DNA from: Pyrococcus yayanosii CH1
GTDB taxonomy: Archaea > Methanobacteriota_B > Thermococci > Thermococcales > Thermococcaceae
Direction: 5' to 3'
DNA length: 64,000 nt
NCBI RefSeq assembly: GCF_000215995.1
Contig: NC_015680.1
Span: 496,001-560,000 of the forward strand
Under the pieces are notes generated by a model, which saw nothing but the letters and a program-made list of their open reading frames with translations, ran no database searches and was not told the DNA's origin. Position numbers and translations under genes: made by a program. Positions 53,674 to 61,712 of this stretch are shown here, in pieces; positions within the stretch are counted from its first letter, which is position 1, and every line of letters starts with the position of its first letter.

Positions 53674-54034
53674 ACTCACGGCAAAATTCAAGTTGAAGGA
53701 AACTCCCGAAGGATTAGACGAGCTTTTCCAGACTTACCGGGAAATCGTGAACTTTCTCATCACTCATGCTTTTGAGAACAACGTTACCAGCTTTTACCGA
53801 TTGAAGAAGGAGACTTACAAAACTCTCCACTCTGAAGGGGAGAATCCAGTTAGAGTTTTACCCTGCAAGGTACCACGAGAAGTTTAAGGGCTGGAAGGTT
53901 GGGCAGGCTTGGTTAGTGAGAACACCGAAGGGAGTTTTTCTAAACGTTGTTTTCTCGAAAAAAAGTTGAGATTCGAGAGCCTAAAGCATTTGTTGGCGTG
54001 GACTGGCTACTCAATGAGCCGAGGCTGGAAGGTT
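53654..54034 (+). pseudogene. tnpB: decayed TnpB (IS605/IS607 RNA-guided nuclease family)
   Basis: Frame 1 (53654-53840) gives MPSETIKLTAKFKLKETPEG, FLITHAFENNVTSFYRLKKETYKTL, the TnpB N-terminus. After an internal deletion a second frame reads EFYPARYHEKFKGWKVGQAW, LVRTPKGVFLNVVFSKK; the seven-A run at 53958-53964 shifts frame again before VEIREPKAFVGVD, the start of RuvC-I. Stops follow. Most of the nuclease (RuvC-II, zinc finger, RuvC-III) is missing, so it is inactive. Confidence 0.8.
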
Positions 54035-54074
54035 AGCCGTAACGACATTTACAAACCAAAAGTTACGGCTAACC
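54031..54074. repeat. 13-bp inverted repeat downstream of the TnpB remnant
   Basis: GGTTAGCCGTAAC (54031-54043) and GTTACGGCTAACC (54062-54074) are perfect inverted copies around an 18-base loop. It could be a terminator for either flanking gene, the right-end hairpin of the IS, or an omega-RNA scaffold relic. Confidence 0.7.
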
Positions 54075-54103
54075 AGAACGGTTGTACGAGGAGATTTAAT
54101 GGG

Positions 54104-57100
54104 CTATCTAAACGCTCTGAATTTGTCCGTTCTCAGTTCTTCTTTTCTGGTCATGAGCAGGTAGAATTTTTTCCATGGCCTGAGCTTTTCGAAATGGTCT
54201 AGGTCGTGGGCGGAAAGTGTGAAGAGGTTCTCCGAGGCTATTAATATGAGCTTCTCTTTTGCCCTGCTGGCGGCGACGTTAAGCCTGTTGGGGTTGTAGA
54301 TGAAGTCGAATACTTGCATTAGGTAGGCTGGATCGCTTGATGTCATTGAGACTATTATCACGTCTCTTTCTCCTCCCTGAAATCTTTCCACAGTATCAAC
54401 TTCGGCCTTATTCCCAATTAGTGATTTTATGAGCCTTTTCTGTGCCCTGTATGGCACTACAATGCCAATGCTAAGTCCGTTCGGGATTTTGGAAACTATT
54501 TCTGCAACTAGTTTTGCTTCGAACTCGTTAATTTTTGTTGATGATGACTCTTCATGCACGATGAGGACTACGGGGTGTTTGGGGTCAAGAATCCATCCAA
54601 CCCAGCTCCTTTCTCTGGATGCTTCTCTAAGCAATTTCAGCTTTTCCTCGTCGTACTTCTTTTCGCTCTCAAGTTCTATGCCGTCGAAGATGTAGAATAG
54701 TTCTGTGTGCAACTTTGCCAGTGCTTCTGGTAGCCTATAGGTTTTTTTGAGCCTGTAAACTGGCAGGATATCGTCTTTGTTTGCAATCCATTCTGGGGGG
54801 TCTCTTCCAAGTATTCTCTTGAATTTCTTGAGCTCCCTCTCCTCAAGCTCGCCCCTAAGGAAGCGGATGAAGTTTATGGCGGAAAGGAATGGCAAGTGTT
54901 CTTCTATTGTTTTCCTGTCTTCAAGCTCCCATTCGTGAACCTGGATGGGCTGCATTTGTCGATGGTCTCCGACGATCAGAACTTGGCCTCTAGCTGGAGC
55001 CGTTGCGAGGAGGAAAATTGGGAGATCCATCATACTTGCCTCATCGACAACAACTAGATCAGCTTTTCCCCATTCTACAATTTTTGCTAAGGTTTGTGGG
55101 GTCGCGAAGAGCACCTTGACGAGTCCCCTTTTGGATATGATCGCTTCTAGGCTTCTTTGGCCTCCGCCGAAATTCAACTTCTCGTGTTCGAATTTTATGT
55201 TCTTGATTCCTTCAAGCTCTCTCTTAATGCTCTCGATGGCTTCTTCGTTTGCCAATCCCCTTATGAGCTCCACATTTTTCAGCTCTGGGATGAGGGGAGA
55301 AAGCTCCTCCAGTAATCTTGCGGTCTTTATTAGGGCCTCGTTCACGGCCCTGTGGGATATGGCAGTTACTATGAAGAGGGCATCCTTTTTCCGTTTTATG
55401 GAGGAATAGGCTCTAGCAAGTATGGCTGGGGCAACTGCTCTGGCAGTCTTCCCAGTGCCTGGAGGCCCTTGGAGAGACACGAGAAATGAGTGGATGTCCT
55501 TCACGAACTTCTTCTGCTCCTCATTAAGCTTTGCAACATTCTCAAGTTTCACAAGGAACTCTTCTATGTCCTCTTCCTGCCAGATGTTTATCTTAAAGTT
55601 GTCGTCGGATGTCTCTACTTTTCCGGCGGAATATATCGCAGAGAGCTTTTCGTATACGTAGTGTCGCTTTCCCCTGATTATCTTTTCCAGGACATCGTAT
55701 GCGCGGGACATGCTGATGTCATCGATGGATGGATCAAGGACTATGATACTGCCCTTCGAGATTACATTGGCCTTGCCTATTGTTATTTTTCCCTTCTTGC
55801 AGGAAAACCCCTCGTGAGAGAATATGAACCTGCCCCTCCCCGGCGTTCCAATTAGTTTGACCTCCACGCTACCATCATCGTGGTCTATCCTGGTTATAAC
55901 ACCAAGGGGAGATCTTCTAATGACTCTTGCGGGGTCCTCGTTACCAAAAGCTTCCAATGGAGTTACGGCAACCCAGGATCCTTCGTCTAAGTCAATCAAA
56001 ACTTCTTCCTTGGAATAGGGCCTCCAAGTTTCCGAATCTGGGAGTACTATCTTGCCCCGTATGAAGCACCCGCTTTTAGACGTGATTACATCTTCAACTT
56101 GCACAAAGGCCGATTTCTCAAGGTATGCTCGGGTTTCTCTTGGGAGTCTATAGTATTGTTCGAGCTGTTGTTTTCTCGCGAAGAATTCTAGCATCTGATA
56201 TTCCATTAAGACGCTTGCCAAGTTGGGACTCTCTAAATCAAAGCTCTCAAGTTCCCTCATGCTCAGCGGTTCCTTTGGAACCCACGCATCTTTTACCTTC
56301 TCAGGTATTCTTCTCTCGATGTGCCTCACTGCCAGAGCCATCTGCTTCAGCATCTCGAGCAGGCTGTCTTTTTTCTCATCAAGCAGGGCCTGCCAAAAGG
56401 CAGTGAAGGGTATCTGCTCGTCTTCCCTGTTGAATACAGGATACAGTGCCTTGCTTTTGCTGTCTAGACCTTCCTCCGCGATGCTGTAGAGCTTTTCAAG
56501 ATTTATTTCATAACCCCTCCTTTCCGCAAGGAACTTGAATATTTCTTCAAATCCATTCACGACTCGCCACTTAAAGCCGAATTGAGAGGCCACGAGCATT
56601 ATTCCAAGCCCAGGCGGGAATCGTAACGCGTGCCTTGAGATGAGTTCGTCCTTTATTATAGAGTAGCCTTCTTGATCTATCGCCCGCCTAAGGCTGAGTA
56701 ATGCTCTAATGGCTCTGCTACCATAAAGGTGGGGATGCCTCCTAACGGCATCCATCAGTGCGTCGCGGTGGAACCTGCTGTAAAAGTAAAGGTGGAGGAA
56801 CACTTCATCCCCATTACAGGATTCTACTTTCCTTCCAACTTTGTATGTCTCGCCTTCCAGGTTGGGGGCCACTTGGCGAATGGCAGCGAACAGCTTCCTA
56901 AAGAACTTATCCAGCATGAGCCCCTCAAGCTTTTCTCCAATTTCGGGATCCATTGGAGGTTCCTCAACAACTTCAGCCACAATCTCCATCTTTCCAGTCA
57001 TAGTATTTTCAACGACGGCGGATGCTCCAAGTAACGTATCAGTTATGTGGCTTTGTTCAATGAAGAGATAAACTCTAACCAGTGAGCCTGCCGGATAATT

Positions 57101-58222
57101 TTCAGGACATTTACCCTCGCAGGTATCCTTTGGTAAGTTATACCCAGTCCCCGGAATGAACTCAGGCCAGGCTTTATCCCCTGGCACTCTGTCGAGCTCC
57201 CTCTTTATCACCTGAGCCAATCTGGAGAGCTTTGGAAGGTTCGTTATGCCCACAACTCTCATCAGTTTTAGAACAATATCGGGCCTCCTCATCACAGGTT
57301 CCGAAAAGTTCGTCGGCCAAAGCGAGGAAAACTCAAAGAGTCCGGCCAGGTCGTCCACAGTGTTCACTCCAACACTCTTGAAGGCCTCCTGATGGCCGGG
57401 AGGTATTCCAAGCAGTCCAAGACTTCTAGCTTCAACGGCTTCCTTTATGCACACCGGCTCAAAAGGACACTCCGCGCACCTTGCAGTTAGCCAGAGATGA
57501 GACCTTCCCCCCCTCAGCACCCTTGCAAAGGGACCATTTTCTGAAAGCTTTCCTTCAAGCGTCATTACGTATTCTTCAACATCTCTGGAGAACTCAAAGC
57601 TCTCCGGTGGCCACCCCTTCAGCTTCCCTTTGGTGATTACTGCCAGCAGAATCCTTCCCCGAATTTTAAGCTCTTCAAGCATTTGGGCTAGCAGATAAGC
57701 ATATGTAACGGCCTGAAAACGATGGGCGAGCTTTTCTTCCCTCGTGAACTTGGCCTCGAGGATATAAAAGGTGCTACCCTCCCTCACGATGAAGTCAGCC
57801 CTCCCGCTGACTATGAACGCACCGATCCTTCCTCGAAGGTGCGGCTGGTAAAGTAGAAGCTTATCCTCCCGCTTGAGAAGCTCTCCAACCCTCTCAAAAC
57901 ACTCCTGATCCGAAGAACATAGAATTATGTTTTTCGGAAAGAACCTGTTGAAAAAGGAGAAGGAACCATCCCGCTTACAGCTAGTAAAAAACCCGTAGAA
58001 TTGCGTGTTCAGTAAAATATGCCTCAGCCGCCTGAGAAGCTCAACCTCAAAATTTTCTCCCCATTTCGCGAGTGACCTACCAGCTTCCTCTTTCACCTTC
58101 AGAACAAGCTTATACTTCTCAAGTTCGCCCCTCTTATACGAGAAAAGTAGCCTCAGGTAATTTGAGCATTCCTGAAGCTCGAAAAACCTCGCTATCTCGC
58201 TGGGATGGAGTATCTCCGGCAT
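54104..58222 (-). CDS. fused PD-(D/E)XK nuclease and SF1 helicase (Cas4/Dna2-like)
   Basis: 1372 residues. The N-terminal part has VSGRADFIV (Asp about 143), ILEAKF (Glu156/Lys158) and QAVTYAYLL (Gln170), the RecB/Cas4 nuclease motifs. An early Cys (QECSNYLRL) with ARCAECPFEPVC further on fits the 4Fe-4S cluster of Cas4, AddB and Dna2. The C-terminal part is an SF1B (Dna2/Upf1-type) helicase: QGPPGTGKT near 916, VVVDEASMMDLP near 1056, VGDHRQMQPIQ, TVERFQGGERD and NVAASRAKEKL. The middle 600 residues are unassigned. ATG at 58222 with GGGGGTAGTT; the longer frame to 58249 abuts the TATA box. Lies beside an IS remnant and near CRISPR, so a defence or repair role is plausible. Confidence 0.88.
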   Translation of the reverse strand: MPEILHPSEIARFFELQECSNYLRLLFSYKRGELEKYKLVLKVKEEAGRSLAKWGENFEVELLRRLRHILLNTQFYGFFTSCKRDGSFSFFNRFFPKNIILCSSDQECFERVGELLKREDKLLLYQPHLRGRIGAFIVSGRADFIVREGSTFYILEAKFTREEKLAHRFQAVTYAYLLAQMLEELKIRGRILLAVITKGKLKGWPPESFEFSRDVEEYVMTLEGKLSENGPFARVLRGGRSHLWLTARCAECPFEPVCIKEAVEARSLGLLGIPPGHQEAFKSVGVNTVDDLAGLFEFSSLWPTNFSEPVMRRPDIVLKLMRVVGITNLPKLSRLAQVIKRELDRVPGDKAWPEFIPGTGYNLPKDTCEGKCPENYPAGSLVRVYLFIEQSHITDTLLGASAVVENTMTGKMEIVAEVVEEPPMDPEIGEKLEGLMLDKFFRKLFAAIRQVAPNLEGETYKVGRKVESCNGDEVFLHLYFYSRFHRDALMDAVRRHPHLYGSRAIRALLSLRRAIDQEGYSIIKDELISRHALRFPPGLGIMLVASQFGFKWRVVNGFEEIFKFLAERRGYEINLEKLYSIAEEGLDSKSKALYPVFNREDEQIPFTAFWQALLDEKKDSLLEMLKQMALAVRHIERRIPEKVKDAWVPKEPLSMRELESFDLESPNLASVLMEYQMLEFFARKQQLEQYYRLPRETRAYLEKSAFVQVEDVITSKSGCFIRGKIVLPDSETWRPYSKEEVLIDLDEGSWVAVTPLEAFGNEDPARVIRRSPLGVITRIDHDDGSVEVKLIGTPGRGRFIFSHEGFSCKKGKITIGKANVISKGSIIVLDPSIDDISMSRAYDVLEKIIRGKRHYVYEKLSAIYSAGKVETSDDNFKINIWQEEDIEEFLVKLENVAKLNEEQKKFVKDIHSFLVSLQGPPGTGKTARAVAPAILARAYSSIKRKKDALFIVTAISHRAVNEALIKTARLLEELSPLIPELKNVELIRGLANEEAIESIKRELEGIKNIKFEHEKLNFGGGQRSLEAIISKRGLVKVLFATPQTLAKIVEWGKADLVVVDEASMMDLPIFLLATAPARGQVLIVGDHRQMQPIQVHEWELEDRKTIEEHLPFLSAINFIRFLRGELEERELKKFKRILGRDPPEWIANKDDILPVYRLKKTYRLPEALAKLHTELFYIFDGIELESEKKYDEEKLKLLREASRERSWVGWILDPKHPVVLIVHEESSSTKINEFEAKLVAEIVSKIPNGLSIGIVVPYRAQKRLIKSLIGNKAEVDTVERFQGGERDVIIVSMTSSDPAYLMQVFDFIYNPNRLNVAASRAKEKLILIASENLFTLSAHDLDHFEKLRPWKKFYLLMTRKEELRTDKFRAFR

Positions 58223-58250
58223 AACTACCCCCAAGTTATAATACTCCAAC

Positions 58251-58266
58251 GATGTTTATATAAATA
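58251..58266 (-). promoter_or_regulatory. TATA promoter of the nuclease-helicase
   Basis: On the minus strand GTATTTATATAAACAT lies 30-45 bp upstream of the ATG at 58222, which supports that start and a short leader containing GGGGGT. Confidence 0.55.
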
Positions 58267-58356
58267 CATGCCTGGCAAATTTAGCCACAACTTCTTGGAG
58301 TAGCCTGCTGGTTTGTTCACCATAAATGACCATTGAAGCCTAAAAAGGTTCTAAGA

Positions 58357-58372
58357 AGATTTTTATACGTGA
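58357..58372 (+). promoter_or_regulatory. TATA promoter of nhaC
   Basis: AGATTTTTATACGTGA lies about 45-60 bp before the GTG at 58416. It gives a leader with AAGGAGGTG, an unusually complete ribosome binding site for this genome. Confidence 0.5.
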
Positions 58373-58415
58373 TTTTTGTAAAATTTTGATCGAACACATC
58401 AAGGAGGTGCAAAAC

Positions 58416-60044
58416 GTGACAGATTACGGCATCTTGTCCCTTTTGCCCCCTCTAGTAGCCATAGGTTTGGCAATACTGACGAAAAGAGTGCTATTTGCAT
58501 TGTTCTTCGGAGTATGGGTCGGTGGCCTTTTAGTTGCAGGGGGAGACCCAATAGGAGCTACGGTTCAGACCCTCAAATGGATCGTCCTCAACATAGCCTC
58601 AGCATGGGAGGAAAACGGTCAACTAGTCACTGACCTTTGGAATACACGGATATTAGTATTTGATACATTGATCGGTGCCGGTGTGGCTTTAATATACAAA
58701 GCGGGTGGAATGAACGCCATTGCAAAAGCCGTAACAAAGAAAGTTAAAAGTAGCAGAGCTGCTTCTTTAATGGCGGCAATCTTCGGAACCATAATTTTCT
58801 TTGATGATTATACAAATACAATAATAGTCGGCAACACAATGAGACCAATAACAGACAGGACGAGAGTATCGAGAGAATTTTTGGCATACGCTGATGATTC
58901 TACGGCAGCCCCTGTGGCCGTTCTAGCAGTTGTTTCAACCTGGATAGGCTACGAACTTGGACTCTTAAAAGATGCCCTAGCAAGTATAGGAGAAAATATA
59001 AGCGCCTACTCAGCATGGTTTGCAAGCTGGCCCTACAGGTTCTATCCAATACTGGCAATAATCTTGGTTTATTTAGTTGCAATTACCCACAGACATTATG
59101 GCCCTATGCTCAAAGCCGAATACAGAGCAAGGACAACAGGAAAAGTACTCAGAGACGGCGCCCAGCCCATGATGACCACTGAAATAGATGTCGGAACGCC
59201 AATTAAGGGCAAAGAGAACATATGGGTTTTTATACTGCCAGTGATAACGCTGATAGCTTTGACTTTCATAGGACTATGGGTCACCGGTGGAGGAAGTGAG
59301 GCATATGCAAAAGGTGGATTCCAAGAGGTTCTGTCAAACGCAGATTCAACTTGGGCTCTTGTCTGGGGCTCCTTTGGAATGGTCATCGTAGCAATGGCCC
59401 TCATTCTCGGAATGAAAATCATGGATCTCAAACAAGTTGAAGAAACAATCGTTGCAGGAATGAAACAGATGCACTTTGCTATGATGATCCTCATCCTCGC
59501 CTGGAGCATTAAAAGTGCATGTGACGCCGTAGGAACTGCAGACTATGTTGTAAGAGTTGCCTCAGATATTCTCTCACCCAGCTTAGTGCCATTTGTAATT
59601 TTCGTTATCTCAGCATTCATATCATTTACCACCGGAACTTCCTGGGGAACCTTCGCAATAATGATGCCAATAGCCGTACCACTAGCCTACCACCTAAGCG
59701 GAGGCCTCGGCCCAGTTGTCTACGCCAGCATAGCCTCGGTATTTGCTGGAGGTGTCTTCGGAGACCACTGCTCACCAATAAGCGACACTACAATCATGAG
59801 CTCAATGTTCTCAGGCTGCGACCATATAGATCACGTGAACACACAGATACCATACGCACTCACCGCAGCAATCATCGGGGCCATAATGTTACTACTGTTC
59901 GCCATAGGAATAACAAACGGCTGGCTACTACTGGCCATTGCAATACCTATGTTGATAGGCTTTCACTACATTCTAAGTGAGTGGTATGGAAAGAAAGTCG
60001 GCATCCCTCACGGGAAAGTCCCAATATACATTGTAGAGGAATGA
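58416..60044 (+). CDS. nhaC: NhaC-family Na+/H+ antiporter
   Basis: 542 residues, about 12 membrane helices. FGTIIFFDDYTNTIIVGNTMRPITDR with the paired Asp, TFTTGTSWGT-like FISFTTGTSWGTFAIMMPIAVPL and SVFAGGVFGDHCSPISDTTIMSS are NhaC signatures. GTG at 58416 has AAGGAGGTG seven bases upstream; a TTG at 58386 has no such site. Codon use is more AT-rich and synonymous choices differ from the Mrp genes, consistent with recent arrival. Upstream of the CRISPR leader. Confidence 0.93.
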   Translation: MTDYGILSLLPPLVAIGLAILTKRVLFALFFGVWVGGLLVAGGDPIGATVQTLKWIVLNIASAWEENGQLVTDLWNTRILVFDTLIGAGVALIYKAGGMNAIAKAVTKKVKSSRAASLMAAIFGTIIFFDDYTNTIIVGNTMRPITDRTRVSREFLAYADDSTAAPVAVLAVVSTWIGYELGLLKDALASIGENISAYSAWFASWPYRFYPILAIILVYLVAITHRHYGPMLKAEYRARTTGKVLRDGAQPMMTTEIDVGTPIKGKENIWVFILPVITLIALTFIGLWVTGGGSEAYAKGGFQEVLSNADSTWALVWGSFGMVIVAMALILGMKIMDLKQVEETIVAGMKQMHFAMMILILAWSIKSACDAVGTADYVVRVASDILSPSLVPFVIFVISAFISFTTGTSWGTFAIMMPIAVPLAYHLSGGLGPVVYASIASVFAGGVFGDHCSPISDTTIMSSMFSGCDHIDHVNTQIPYALTAAIIGAIMLLLFAIGITNGWLLLAIAIPMLIGFHYILSEWYGKKVGIPHGKVPIYIVEE

Positions 60045-60583
60045 CCCCTTACCCTTTTTAATTCTTAACCTAACTGCCCGCAAAAGGCTCAGCAATTGAA
60101 AACGAAAATTTTTAGATACTAGTTTTGAACAGTTATTTTGCCTAAAAATGCTGAGATATTTTTCTTTTGGGCAAATGGTGGGTTGTGGGGGGTTTGGAGG
60201 GTTTTAGTAATGTTTTGTTGGTATATAACGTTTTGTTGTGTTTTTTCGTGTGTTTTGTGACGAATTTTTTTCGGAGTTGGGAGTGGGGTGGGGAGAACAG
60301 TCCTCTCACGCAAAACCCTATTGAAATTGTGTCTTTTTCCACTTACTGTTAAATTATTCCTTAATTTTTGATTTAATTGGTTGAGAAACCGTTGGAAGCC
60401 TTATGATCACTTTCGATCATTGAAATTATGGGGTTTTTTAGAAGCTTTTTACCAAAAGTTTTGACTCCTCAAGACTGCATTTCAAGCCCTCTCAAGGCCT
60501 CGTTAAGACCCCCTCGCCAAAAGATTTATAAAATCCAAGACTCCCAAGAAAAGCATAGAAGAAAACAAGCAAAAAACCCACCT
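60045..60583 (+). promoter_or_regulatory. CRISPR leader
   Basis: About 540 bp with no convincing gene, AT-rich with a GT-biased section (60170-60300). ATGATC-ACTTTC-GATCAT (60403-60420) is a hairpin. AAGATTTATAAAATCC (60521-60536) is a BRE/TATA box about 50 bp before the first repeat, placing the start of the crRNA precursor near 60558. The first bases (CCTTACCCTTTTTA) may terminate nhaC. Orientation agrees with the repeat end ATTGAAAG, the 5' tag of mature crRNA in Pyrococcus. Confidence 0.75.
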
Positions 60584-61712
60584 GTTCCAATAAGACTCAA
60601 AGAGAATTGAAAGTCCGGGCTAACCTCGTAAGTCTGGACGTTCGTCTCGGGGGTTCCAATAAGACTCAAAGAGAATTGAAAGTCCCCTGCTCCGGCTTCT
60701 TCATCGTGAAGAAGAACATCGTTCCAATAAGACTCAAAGAGAATTGAAAGCCCCGGCTCGGAGCTCAAATCAGGAAAAGGTTCAAATGTTCCAATAAGAC
60801 TCAAAGAGAATTGAAAGTTCTAATAATCACGAGTACGACGTCTTCGTCGTCATGTTCCAATAAGACTCAAAGAGAATTGAAAGTCGTTTTCTTCATTATT
60901 ATCTATGTCATTACACCTATGTTCCAATAAGACTCAAAGAGAATTGAAAGCGGGGCGCGAGCCGGCGGGAAATCCGCCCCCGCGGGGGTTCCAATAAGAC
61001 TCAAAGAGAATTGAAAGCTGGATCTCTCTGAATTCTTCTGGATCACTAGTAACCTGTTCCAATAAGACTCAAAGAGAATTGAAAGTACTGAGAAGCATTA
61101 CTATCGTGAACTCTGGGCTGTGTTCCAATAAGACTCAAAGAGAATTGAAAGTCGGGCTTCCGCCCCAGACTGGCCTGTGGACGTAAATCACGACCTCGTT
61201 CCAATAAGACTCAAAGAGAATTGAAAGGCAGTAGTTTGTGCTGCTCGTTCATAACTACATATAGTGTTCCAATAAGACTCAAAGAGAATTGAAAGGTTGG
61301 GGCGGAGATAATAGACTTCGAGGGCGCCGCGAGCGTTCCAATAAGACTCAAAGAGAATTGAAAGTCATTCGCAGTGTATAAAAACACGTGGTTGGCGGTG
61401 TTCCAATAAGACTCAAAGAGAATTGAAAGAAGAAGAAGGGTGTCGAGGATGTCGTTTTCGACGTGTATCTCGGTTCCAATAAGACTCAAAGAGAATTGAA
61501 AGCTTTGAAATTCTCGTAGAGGCCATTGGGGTCCCGGGGTGTTCCAATAAGACTCAAAGAGAATTGAAAGACGTACTCTACAAAGATCTCAAATAACTCC
61601 TCCTCGTTCCAATAAGACTCAAAGAGAATTGAAAGCTTCTTTCAAGCCGGAAATGGTTGCGGCCGGCTTGTAGGTTCCAATAAGACTCCTGGGTTCCAAA
61701 GAGAATTGAAAG
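60584..61712 (+). CRISPR. CRISPR array, 17 repeats and 16 spacers
   Basis: Sixteen identical 30-bp repeats (starting GTTCCAATAAGACTC, ending GAATTGAAAG) at 60584, 60653, 60721, 60788, 60854, 60921, 60988, 61056, 61122, 61198, 61266, 61335, 61400, 61473, 61541 and 61606, then a broken last repeat at 61674-61712. Spacers are 35-39 nt, except spacer 9 (46 nt, 61152-61197) and spacer 13 (43 nt, 61430-61472). The repeat differs at a few bases from that of P. furiosus. Transcribed left to right. No cas genes occur in the window, so processing must depend on cas loci elsewhere. Confidence 0.98.
61674..61712 (+). repeat. degenerate terminal CRISPR repeat
   Basis: The last repeat is split: GTTCCAATAAGACTC, then nine extra bases CTGGGTTCC, then AAAGAGAATTGAAAG. 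The insert ends with a copy of the repeat's own GGTTCC, as if two repeats had recombined and lost a spacer. Decay at the leader-distal end is normal. Confidence 0.85.

Larger units (their letters stand above)
53506..54074 (+). mobile_element. remnant of an IS607-family insertion sequence
   Basis: The order TnpA fragment, overlapping TnpB fragment, then a 13-bp inverted repeat (54031-54043 and 54062-54074) looks like the decayed body and right end of an IS607 element. Neither end can be fixed precisely. Confidence 0.6.

Noticed and set aside
54104-58222. Interpreting the nuclease-helicase as a cas gene of the nearby array
   Set aside because: Cas4-like motifs are shared with Dna2 and AddB; no other cas gene is adjacent and the array is 2.4 kb away beyond nhaC.
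60122-60130. GTTTTGAAC as a SurR half-site in the CRISPR leader
   Set aside because: Single half-site with no following GTT at n5 and no hydrogenase gene nearby; expected by chance in AT-rich DNA.
60167-60352. Frames on both strands in the G/T-rich leader
   Set aside because: Low-complexity Phe/Val/Gly or Thr/Pro/Lys strings, no ribosome site.
60526-60804. Minus-strand frame with a repeated FQFSLSLIGT peptide (also at 61211-61489)
   Set aside because: It is a reading of the CRISPR repeats; periodic peptide without start signals.
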